Of a stretch of 28,786 bases of DNA, positions 15,319 to 23,000 are shown piece after piece (position 1 is the stretch's first letter; every line of letters begins with the position of its first letter). The translations under genes and the position numbers were made by a program. The notes under the pieces are model-generated. The model ran no database searches. It saw nothing but the letters and a program-made list of their open reading frames with translations, and was not told where the DNA came from. The stretch is from CCY15215 sp034932145 (GTDB lineage: Bacteria; Cyanobacteriota; Cyanobacteriia; Cyanobacteriales; Spirulinaceae). The DNA lies in the NCBI RefSeq assembly GCF_034932145.1, contig NZ_JAYGHV010000393.1, positions 1 through 28,786 of the forward strand. Direction: 5' to 3'.

Positions 15319-16023
15319 GGGAAAACGGAAGGGAATGAGACGGTTAATTATGTTTGGGATGACCAGAATCGTTTGGTTGAGTTACAGAGTCCGAATGAGA
15401 CGATTGGAGGGGAGACGACGAGTTATTTATTGGATAAGAATCGTCCTTATGCTCAGGTTTTGGCTGAGTATATTGGTGATGATGAGATTGCGAGTTATGT
15501 TTATGGTTTAGATTTGATTTCTCAGTAGCGAGGAAGCACTGATTCTTATTATTTGGTGGATGGTTTGGGAAGTACGAGGGGTTTGACGGATGAGAATGGG
15601 AATATCACAGATGTTTATTCTTATGATGCTTATGGTAATTTAACGAATTCTGTTGGCAATAGCGAGAATAGTTATCTGTTTGCTGGTGAGCAGTTTGATG
15701 ACAATTTAGACCAGTATTATTTGCGTCAACGATACTATGATCCGAGTGTAGGAAGGTTTACACGAAGAGATACTTATGAGGGCGATAATTTCGATCCCAT
15801 TACGCTTCATAAGTATTTGTATACTGGGGCTAATCCGATTAATGCGATCGATCCGAGTGGTCTTAATTTTTTGTATTTTTCTCTAGGAGGATTAACTCTT
15901 GTTGACCATATTATTCCCAAGAACCCTGCCGATCCATCAGTAACACCAGGTACGAATAGTTATAAAAATGCAAGAATTATTTCAAGGGCCAGAAATCGGG
16001 CAAAATCAAACAAATATCCATAA
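15319..16023 (+). pseudogene. Rhs core copy C with in-frame TAG and short tip
   Basis: Rhs similarity begins abruptly near 15322 (KTEGNETVNYVWDDQNRLVE) with no start codon, only 25 bp after the SUMF1-family gene. Compared with copies A and B, a YD unit of about 15 residues is missing after residues LQSPN. A TAG at 15526-15528 replaces the Glu codon in the shared LISQERGS segment (CAG TAG CGA against CAG GAG CGT). The frame then stays open to 16023 through the full core end (FAGEQFDDNLDQYYLRQRYY, AIDPSGL). The tip has only about 52 residues, NFLYFSLGGLTLVDHIIPKN and a basic end ARIISRARNRAKSNKYP. It is probably a decayed or stored tip; residues after the TAG could be made only by readthrough or internal initiation (TTG at 15553). 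Confidence 0.8.
15322..15864 (+). repeat. Rhs core direct repeat, copy C
   Basis: This is the third and shortest core repeat, lacking the first YD unit and with one internal in-frame deletion relative to copies A and B. The stretch from YLVDGLGSTRG to DPSGL is intact and very similar to the other two at DNA level. Confidence 0.85.
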
Positions 16024-16047
16024 TTTTGATATTTGGCATTGTTTATT

Positions 16048-16359
16048 TTAGTTTGAGTTATCGTCCTTCAGGAATCGAAACCAATCATGTTCTATGGATT
16101 CACGTATAGCAGCCCACCCGAGAGGCAAATCAGCTAAAATTTGTATAGAAGAGTCTAGCTCTACAATTTTTTTTAGAGAAACAACCATCGCATGATCTAC
16201 TGAGACATCAGAACCAGAATGAAACTGCCAACAACCATCATCCGAGTCATGAGACACATATAGAATAGGTATCCCTTTTTTGATAACATCGGTAGTTGCT
16301 AAAACAGCTACATTTGGTGGATTTTCAAATTGCCAACTTTTATTAGGTAACTTAGCCAT
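16048..16359 (-). CDS. Small soluble protein, possible immunity protein of Rhs copy C
   Basis: The 103-residue protein begins MAKLPNKSWQFENPPNVAVL and contains ILYVSHDSDDGCWQFHSGSD, a Val-Ser-Leu-Lys-Lys strand and LPLGWAAIRESIEHDWFRFL. The (D)G-x-W-Q-F-h-S-G pattern followed by a Leu-Pro-x-G-(W/Y)-x-A-x-R segment resembles small proteins found beside polymorphic toxins (DUF2185/Imm33-like in general pattern). I recall such proteins but cannot confirm the family. It lies 24 bp beyond the end of Rhs copy C but on the opposite strand, which is unusual for an immunity gene. The ATG is at 16357-16359. Upstream is a 34-bp palindrome shared with the divergent small gene at 16467. Confidence 0.6.
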   Translation of the reverse strand: MAKLPNKSWQFENPPNVAVLATTDVIKKGIPILYVSHDSDDGCWQFHSGSDVSVDHAMVVSLKKIVELDSSIQILADLPLGWAAIRESIEHDWFRFLKDDNSN

Positions 16360-16400
16360 AATTTTTCAATACTTTAAACGTCCTTTCATCTCAATTATAC

Positions 16401-16434
16401 CAGAAATGTTGAAATGTACATTTCAACATTTCTG
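16401..16434. promoter_or_regulatory. Perfect 34-bp palindrome in a divergent intergenic region
   Basis: Two perfect 17-bp arms (CAGAAATGTTGAAATGT and its complement) meet with no spacer at 16417/16418. The palindrome lies in the 107-bp gap between divergently transcribed small genes, 41 bp from one start and 32 bp from the other. This position suits a shared operator. As RNA it would also form a long hairpin, but there is no T-tract on either side, so a terminator is less likely. Confidence 0.5.
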
Positions 16435-16466
16435 AGCAGAACCCCTTAGAACGTAGAAAAAAAACT

Positions 16467-16691
16467 ATGAGTCTAATCAAAAAAACACTTGATAATGGCT
16501 TAATTCAAGCAGGTACTTTTTCTGAGGAGAGAGAATTCCAAATATGGGATCTATCTACAAAAAAAATATTGGCTCGTATAGAAAGAGAATGGGATAATTT
16601 AGGTAGAGAACCAAATCCTGGAGAAATCGTTTGGTTTATCACAACAGAGAAAGGAGACAAAGAAGCAAATCGTTTGCAATCTGGAGAATAA
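16467..16691 (+). CDS. Small hypothetical protein (74 aa)
   Basis: The product begins MSLIKKTLDNGLIQAGTFSE and contains EREFQIWDLSTKKILARIER and PNPGEIVWFITTEKGDKE. It looks like a small beta-rich soluble protein and has no motif I recognise. The ATG at 16467 has no strong ribosome-binding site. It is divergent from the 103-residue protein across the 34-bp palindrome and sits at the distal end of the Rhs region, so it may be part of that toxin/immunity island. No function is assigned. Confidence 0.5.
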   Translation: MSLIKKTLDNGLIQAGTFSEEREFQIWDLSTKKILARIEREWDNLGREPNPGEIVWFITTEKGDKEANRLQSGE

Positions 16692-16838
16692 ATTAAGAAT
16701 AATACAGTGCAATCGCATTTCTAGAAAATCAGGGTAAGCGATCGCGTTTTATTGACAAACTCAAAATGGTGCGATCGCTGGGGTAAAATTGAGGGAAGTA
16801 GCGATCGCATTTCTGAGAGGGTTTGAAAGAAGGCGATT

Positions 16839-17543
16839 TCAAGGCAGAGTATTAGGATCGATACCCAATTGTATAAGGCGATCGAGTAATTGTTGATTTT
16901 TCTTCTTTTCTTCCTCTAAAGCCACTCGAGCGCGATCGCGTTGCTCAACAACCTCAACAAAATCAACAAAACGCTCTCCATCAGGATGAAATAGAACCAA
17001 ATCTCCCTCATTTGTTGTAAATCTTATCCCCAAAAGCGGACTTATCCATCCTTCCATCTGAGAAATTTCGTTCAACTTCTTCCCCTTTCTCAACCATCCT
17101 TGCAGCCGATTCTTTTTAGGATTGTAAAGATAATATTCCTTAATGCCATGTTGTTGATAAAACTTAAACTTTGTGTCCATATCCTTCTTCTTATTACCCG
17201 GAGACAGGATTTCAAAAGCCACTTGTGGAGCAATATTGTCCTCTTTCCACTGCATATAAGAACCCCGATCGCCTTTCGGTCGTCCGAAAACAACCATCAC
17301 ATCGGGAGCCTGTCTTTGGGGTTCTTCTTGTTCAATAATTTGTTTTTGGGTTAACTGAACCGGATACCATAATAAATCGGCAGCAATAAAAACATCATCT
17401 CTGTCCTTAAAGAGAGCATCGAGACCCCCTTTAATGGTGAAAATTAAGCGTAATTGAGTGGTATTATCAGCCAAGGGTTTACCGTCGCTATCAGGATAGA
17501 GAAAATCGTCTTCGATGGTTAGAGGAGAAAGTTGTTGTACCAT
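16839..17543 (-). CDS. Uma2 family (DUF820) putative endonuclease with C-terminal coiled coil
   Basis: The core shows the Uma2 pattern of the larger cyanobacterial type: YPDSDGKPLADNTTQLR, DVFIAADLLWYPVQ, APDVMVVFGRPKGDRGSYMQ (Asp of the nuclease core), PQVAFEILSPGNKKKDMDTK (Glu and Lys), and GIKEYYLYNPKKNRLQGW. A charged coiled coil (RDRARVALEEEKKKNQQLLD) ends with LIQLGIDPNTLP, as in many relatives. I chose the ATG at 17541-17543 (MVQQLSPLTIEDD) because related proteins begin MVQQ; the frame extends to 17606 and would add 21 unrelated residues. That gives 234 residues. Several HIP1 sites lie just downstream at 16738-16810. Confidence 0.85.
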   Translation of the reverse strand: MVQQLSPLTIEDDFLYPDSDGKPLADNTTQLRLIFTIKGGLDALFKDRDDVFIAADLLWYPVQLTQKQIIEQEEPQRQAPDVMVVFGRPKGDRGSYMQWKEDNIAPQVAFEILSPGNKKKDMDTKFKFYQQHGIKEYYLYNPKKNRLQGWLRKGKKLNEISQMEGWISPLLGIRFTTNEGDLVLFHPDGERFVDFVEVVEQRDRARVALEEEKKKNQQLLDRLIQLGIDPNTLP

Positions 17544-17689
17544 TGCCTCAAAGAAAGAAAGAGTCAATACATTTGACTCCATTATAGAGAATGAATCAAT
17601 CATCAAAACTTGTCAAGGAAAAATTTGATTTTTGGGGCAAGTCAAGAAAAATGGAGAAAAGCGATCGCCATTGCCGCTCCCGACTCCAA

Positions 17690-17808
17690 CCCCATCCTCC
17701 TCACTCCCACCTTCCTCAACGGAAAAAATCGACAAGGAAAACAGAACTATATCTGTGCTGAGTGTTCGCGAATACAAAGCCGTCCTTCTAGGACGGGGTT
17801 TTAAACCC
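17690..17808 (+). mobile_element. Transposon debris: IS1-like zinc-ribbon fragment and terminal hairpins
   Basis: In the frame starting at 17610, residues from about 17700 read LTPTFLNGKNRQGKQNYICA followed by ECSR. This resembles the N-terminal zinc-ribbon of IS1-type transposases (NGKxRxGKQxYxCxxC). The similarity stops at 17771. Immediately after are two hairpins, CCGTCC-5-GGACGG at 17780-17796 and GGGTT-3-AACCC at 17796-17808, the first resembling the right-end hairpin of IS200/IS605 elements. Both are fragments with no intact transposase, and the assignments rest on short matches. Confidence 0.35.
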
Positions 17809-17861
17809 AATTTTCTGATAAAATGAGAAAGCCTCTTGACCTCTAGCGATCGCATCGACCC

Positions 17862-19856
17862 ATGAACGGCAACGGATTCAAACCCAAAAGACGGCGCATT
17901 AACTTTGCGGACAAAAAGAGCGATTACCAGAAACCCGTACAAGCGCCCAAAACCGACTCATTATCCGCCTCAGCCCTTGCAACTCAACAGGGTGGACAAA
18001 GCGGACAATTAGTTAAACCAGAACCATCACAACAAATTGCTTATCCAGTCTTCGAGCAACCCGTGATCTTGCGCCAGTCTCCGTTATGGTCTCGCCTCAT
18101 TGTCTGGACAGTTTTAGGGGTTGTGGGGTTTGGCGTAACTTGGGCATACTTAGCAGAGATAGAACAGGTTGTTCCCGCTCAAGGTCAACTCAAACCCCAA
18201 GCAGAGGTTAAAGAAGTACAGGCTCCTCTGGAAGGAGTCGTTGAAGCGATTTTTGTCAAAGAAGGAGATGTTGTCGCACCAGGACAAGTTTTGATGGCCT
18301 TCGATTCTACCGCCGCCCTTGCGGAATTGGCCACCTCGCGATCGCTGAAAAAATCCCTTGAAGAAGAAAATAAACTCTATCGAAGTCTAATTGAAACCAA
18401 AGATGCCAACACGATCCGCAAAGCGATCGCCGACTTGAAACTTCCCTCCAGCATTCTCTTACTCACCCGCAACCGAGAAGAACTCATTGCCGAAAATCGC
18501 GTTTATCAAGCACAATTGGGGGGAAATGACACGAATTTAGCCGCCAATCAAAAGGCGAGATTGCAAGTCGCCAAAGCTGAATCGCGATCGCGGGAAAGAG
18601 CAGCCGAATTAGGAGTTGTTCAAGTTGGCAGAGAACTGCAACAAAATCAAGTGAAAATCGCTGATGCGAAAGCAACACTCCAAGCAGATCGCCAAATGAT
18701 CGGTCAAATGCAGCAGCGTATTCAAGAAATGGAGCAGCGTATTCAACAAATGCAGCAGCGTATTCAAGAAATGCAGCAGCGTATTCAAGAAATGCAGCAG
18801 CGCGCTCAACAAATGCGGCAGCGCGCTCAAAATGAAATTCGAGGTAAAGCCGAGAAGCTGGCCATTGAAGAAGGAATTCTCAAAAAGATGGCTCCGATTG
18901 TCAAAGAAGGAGCAATGGCAGTGTATCAATACGACCAACAGCGCCTCCGGGTGAGCGAAATCCGGTCGGAAATCCAACAAATACAAGATAATGACAGCAT
19001 TGAACAAGATAATGCCCGTATTGAACAAAGGAATGCCCGTATTGAACAAAGGAATGCCCGTATTGAACAAGATAATGCTCGTATTGAACAAAAGAATGCC
19101 CGCATTGAAATGCAAGAGCAGTACAAGCAAATCAACACGGGGCAAGCTAATATCCTCCAGCTTAATGAAGAACGGCAACGTTTAATGGCAAATATCGGCC
19201 AATCCCAACAAGAGTCTATCAATACATCTGCCGTGACAATTAAAGACGTGCAGGACTCGATGGCGCAAAATAACAAGCGCATCGCCGAAATTGACAGCCA
19301 ACTCATTCAAGCGGTTCTGAATATTGTCGTCAGTAACGACAAACAAATTAAAGAACTCAACGGTAAGATCCTCCAAATCGAGAAAACGTTGCAAGATCAA
19401 GAAGTTACCGCCACCGTTGGCGGAAAAGTCTTCGATTTACAAGCATATCGGGGCTTTGTCGCCAATCCCAGCGAAACACTCCTCTCTATTGTTCCGGAAG
19501 ATGATTTAGTGGCAGAAATTTTTATTACCAGCGAAGATATCGGTTTTGTGCGCGAAGGAATGAAAACTGATGTTCGTTTCACCTCTTTTCCTTTTAGTGA
19601 ATTTGGCGATGTTAAAGGCGAAGTTATTGCCATTGGTTCCGACGCACTTCCTCCCGACGAGATTCATCAATACTTCCGCTTTCCGGCAAAAGTGAGCTTG
19701 AATACCCAATATCTCCTCGCTAACGATCGCCAAATCCCTTTACAATCTGGGATGGATGTGACCATTAACATCAAAGTGCGTGAAAATCGCAAGGTGATCA
19801 GTTTATTTACCGAACTATTTACCGATAGCATTGAAAGCCTCAAAGAAGTTCGGTGA
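17862..19856 (+). CDS. HlyD-family type I secretion membrane-fusion protein with expanded coiled-coil hairpin
   Basis: The 664-residue protein is a periplasmic adaptor of a type I secretion system. A basic, Gln-rich cytosolic N-terminus is followed by one membrane helix (about residues 79-97, LIVWTVLGVVGFGVTWAYLA). The first lipoyl half is at about 117-148 (VQAPLEGVVEAIFVKEGDVV), a long coiled-coil hairpin at about 150-510, the second lipoyl half (TATVGGKVFDLQAYRGFVAN) and a beta-barrel region (DVRFTSFPFSEFGDVKGEVI). The hairpin tip is near residues 340-360 (APIVKEGAMAVYQYDQQR). Each arm has six exact-length heptads (residues 283-324 and 376-417). The ATG at 17862 has no good ribosome-binding site. 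The exporter ATPase and outer-membrane channel are not in the window. The next gene is a probable cargo. Confidence 0.9.
   Translation: MNGNGFKPKRRRINFADKKSDYQKPVQAPKTDSLSASALATQQGGQSGQLVKPEPSQQIAYPVFEQPVILRQSPLWSRLIVWTVLGVVGFGVTWAYLAEIEQVVPAQGQLKPQAEVKEVQAPLEGVVEAIFVKEGDVVAPGQVLMAFDSTAALAELATSRSLKKSLEEENKLYRSLIETKDANTIRKAIADLKLPSSILLLTRNREELIAENRVYQAQLGGNDTNLAANQKARLQVAKAESRSRERAAELGVVQVGRELQQNQVKIADAKATLQADRQMIGQMQQRIQEMEQRIQQMQQRIQEMQQRIQEMQQRAQQMRQRAQNEIRGKAEKLAIEEGILKKMAPIVKEGAMAVYQYDQQRLRVSEIRSEIQQIQDNDSIEQDNARIEQRNARIEQRNARIEQDNARIEQKNARIEMQEQYKQINTGQANILQLNEERQRLMANIGQSQQESINTSAVTIKDVQDSMAQNNKRIAEIDSQLIQAVLNIVVSNDKQIKELNGKILQIEKTLQDQEVTATVGGKVFDLQAYRGFVANPSETLLSIVPEDDLVAEIFITSEDIGFVREGMKTDVRFTSFPFSEFGDVKGEVIAIGSDALPPDEIHQYFRFPAKVSLNTQYLLANDRQIPLQSGMDVTINIKVRENRKVISLFTELFTDSIESLKEVR
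18708..18833 (+). repeat. 21-bp coding minisatellite, six units (first coiled-coil arm)
   Basis: Six tandem 21-bp units encode heptads of the form MQQRIQE (MQQRIQE, MEQRIQQ, MQQRIQE, MQQRIQE, MQQRAQQ, MRQRAQN). The first four are almost identical at DNA level and the last two carry Ile to Ala changes. They lie in the outgoing arm of the HlyD hairpin. Confidence 0.9.
18987..19112 (+). repeat. 21-bp coding minisatellite, six units (second coiled-coil arm)
   Basis: Six tandem 21-bp units encode DNDSIEQ, DNARIEQ, RNARIEQ, RNARIEQ, DNARIEQ and KNARIEM. They differ in sequence from the first minisatellite but have the same unit length and number. They lie in the returning arm of the hairpin. Confidence 0.9.
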
Positions 19857-19887
19857 TAGTTGATAGTTGATAGTTGATAGTTGATAG
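19854..19887. repeat. Tandem heptamer TGATAGT, about five units, starting at the hlyD stop codon
   Basis: Four exact TGATAGT units and one partial unit begin with the TGA stop of the HlyD gene. Because seven is not a multiple of three, TGA or TAG occurs in all three frames, making a fail-safe stop. Short heptamer repeats of this kind occur in cyanobacterial intergenic DNA. Confidence 0.85.
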
Positions 19888-20029
19888 CAATGTGCTGGGC
19901 GGGACAGGGTGCTTTTGTAATTTAATGGGTTAATGCTATTAAAATAATATTTTCCCTGATGCGATCGCCTCCTTTGCAAGTTATCCTTATAGCGGCTTCC
20001 CTATTCTAGAAATATTTCCAAATCTAAAC

Positions 20030-20044
20030 TTAAGTTCGACTTAA
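20030..20044. promoter_or_regulatory. TTAAGT-3-ACTTAA dyad upstream of the surface-protein gene
   Basis: A perfect 6-bp dyad with a TCG spacer ends 18 bp before the ATG at 20063. It could be an operator or part of the 5' leader. The 206-bp gap after hlyD otherwise shows the heptamer repeat and one HIP1 site, with no confident promoter. Confidence 0.25.
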
Positions 20045-20062
20045 ACAAAAGCGAGAACAAAA

Positions 20063-23000
20063 ATGAATTATTCCAATCAGGTTTCTAGCATCTCCCAAGA
20101 AAATATTTTAACACCTCAAGGACGGGGAATGCTCGTCATTATCGATCCCAGTATCGCGGATTTCCAGCATTTAGCAACTGGAGTTATTGCCGGTGCAACA
20201 GTCCTGCAACTCGATCCTAACCGAGATGGAGTCCTTCAGATCGGCGATTATTTGCGGCAAAACCAAGGTTTTACCAGTCTGCACCTCATTTGTCACGGCT
20301 CCCCAGGCAGCCTCTATCTCGGCAGTACAAAACTCAGTCTCGCTAATTTAGAACAATATGTTCCCATTCTGCAACAATGGGGAACCGGAAGAGAAGGCGA
20401 TCGCGACATCCTCCTCTACGGTTGTCAAGTTGCCAAGACTGCACAAGGACGCGAATTTGTCAAGGCTTTAAGTACAATTACCTCCGCTAAAATTGCTGCA
20501 TCCTTGAACTTAACCGGAAATGCTGCCCTAGAAGGAAATTGGCAGTTAGACTATCAAACCGGGGAAATTAAGTCCGATTTAGCCTTTGAACCCGAGGTGA
20601 TGGCAACTTATCCCGCCGTTTTAATCAATATTGCTAATGGAGATGTTCAAGGGCTAATTGACGCGATTAATGCCGCTAATGAAGGAGGCGATTCTACCAT
20701 TAATCTAGCCTCGAACGGTACTTATGAACTGCTCAGTCACACCGGTCCATTTAATACTCCCTCAGACGGCCCCGATCTCAATCGCGGTTGGAGTGGCTTG
20801 CCTGCTATTCTGACAAAAATTATAATTAATGGCAATGATTCCATCATTCGTAGCAGTTCTAGCGCTTCAGAAGCATTTCGCCTCATCTATGTTGACGGAA
20901 CAACATCACAATCAAAGTCTACAATGGGAGATTTAACCTTAAATGATATCACTCTTGAGAATGGAAATGCCAATTTAGAGATTGTTGGCGGTGTCGCAAC
21001 TGTTGGGGGTGACGATGGCGGTGCTATTTTTAACGATCGCGGCAAAGTTACCATTAACAACAGTACGATTCGCAATAACGAAGCATTGGATGAAGGAGGC
21101 GCGATCGCTAACTTCAACGGAGAAGTTACCATTAATGGCAGCACGATTAATGGGAATAAATCTTTAGGTACAACAGCCGATGGTGGAGTTGTTGAAAATG
21201 ATGGCGCTAACGCTAAGTTAATTATTAATAGCAGCACCCTAAGTGGCAATCAAGGCGACCAAGGGGGAGCCATTCGCAACCGCAATGGCGGCACTGTTGA
21301 GGTGAATAATAGTACCCTAACACAAAATACTGGCATTAGCGGGGGTGGCGGTATTTTTAATGATAGCAGTGGCGGCTCGTTTACAGTTAAAAATTCAATT
21401 ATTGCAGGCAATACCGGAGGCGGATCTGGTCCCGATGTTGTGGGGGCAATTACAGGAAATAGCAATAATCTCATCGGGAATACCTCTGGTACTTCGGGAT
21501 CGATCGGCACAGGAAGCGATATTGTTGACAATCGCGCGATCGACCAAATTCTCAACACGACTTTGGCCGCCAATGGCTTACTTGAGCGAGATCCCTTTAC
21601 CCATGCTTTAGTAACAGGCAGTCCGGCGATCGATGCAGGAAACGGATTTAATCTCGATCAGCGCGGTGCCGTGGCGATCGGAGTCCCCGATATTGGTGCT
21701 TATGAAATAGGCGCTCAAAGCAGTAGTGAGGTTCGAGATTCTGGTAGTATAGTTATTCCAGACGATACGGGAAGCATTGATTTTGGAGCCACATCTCAAG
21801 GAACAACACTCCAACGAACCTTTACCATTGCGAGTACAGGAACGCTATCTCTAAGTTTGGGTAGTTTGACCTTACCCACGGGTTTTAGCCTCGTAGGAGG
21901 CTTCCCCAATAGCATTGCAGCAACTAACGATCCCAATACCCCCCAAACACAAACCTTTACTGTCCAACTAGATGCCTCTAGCGCGGGGACATTTACAGGA
22001 GACCTTTCTTTCCAAACCAACGATACTAATAATAATCCTTATAACTTTGCTCTCACAGGAACAGTCACGAAACCTCTTATCATTCAGGTTTTGGATGGTA
22101 ATGGTAATTTGATTACTGATGATACGGGAAGTTTTGATTTTGGGACGACGAATAAAGATACTGCCGTCGAGTTTACATTTAAACTCAGTAATCCTCGCAC
22201 AGAGGCAGTCACTTTGAGTAATTTGACTTTACCCGATGGTTTCAAATTAGTCGGGAGTTTTCCGACGACAATTGCGGGGACAAGCGATCCGAACAATCCC
22301 ACAGAGGCAACATTTACGATACAGTTAGATGCGACAACATTGGGAAGTTATCAAGGGGATATCTCTTTTCAAACCAACGATACTGAGATTAACAATCCTT
22401 ATAATTTTAATATTAAAGGAACAGTTTTCGATCCCAATGTCAAATTACAAGTTTTTAGCACCGATCGAACTTTTATTCCCGATGATACAGGCATATTTCA
22501 ATTTGGGGGAACAACAAAAGATAATCCTGTTGCGATCGCCTTTACCCTACGCAATATTAGTAGCGATACGATAAGCCTAAGCGATTTCATGCTTCCCAAT
22601 GGGTTTAGTTTGATGGGAGATTTTCCTGCAACGATCGCCCCGAATAGCGATATCACTTTTACCGTTAAATTAGACGCTTTAGCGCAGGGAGACTACACAG
22701 GAGAACTTTCTTTCCTAACTAGCGATACAAGTTTGACAGATAGCATCTATAACTTTAGTTTGGGTGGCAATGTTAGCCAAATAACAATTCCAGATACCCC
22801 CGGTACAGATTCCCCAGGTACAGATTCCCCTGGTTCCATATTCTCCGATCGCCTACAAGTAAATAGTAGTCTCAAACGCTTTACAACAGGCAGTCAAGGA
22901 GGAGGAAATCTCAAATTTCAACTCTCTGACGATGCCAGCGATCGCATTACACAAATCAGTATTGTGTATCAAAATGCCAATGGCGATCGCACCCTAACAG

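Noticed and set aside
17613..17942. Minus-strand frame of 109 codons and a plus-strand frame at 17632-17826
   Set aside because: Both cover transposon debris and low-complexity Pro/Ser sequence and match no family.
18708..19112. Possible CRISPR-like array
   Set aside because: The 21-bp units are contiguous, in frame and encode heptads; there are no spacers.
18609..19306. Minus-strand frames with repeated FNTGIPL or CSIRAF peptides
   Set aside because: They mirror the 21-bp repeats of the HlyD coiled coil; the plus frame has domains and normal composition.
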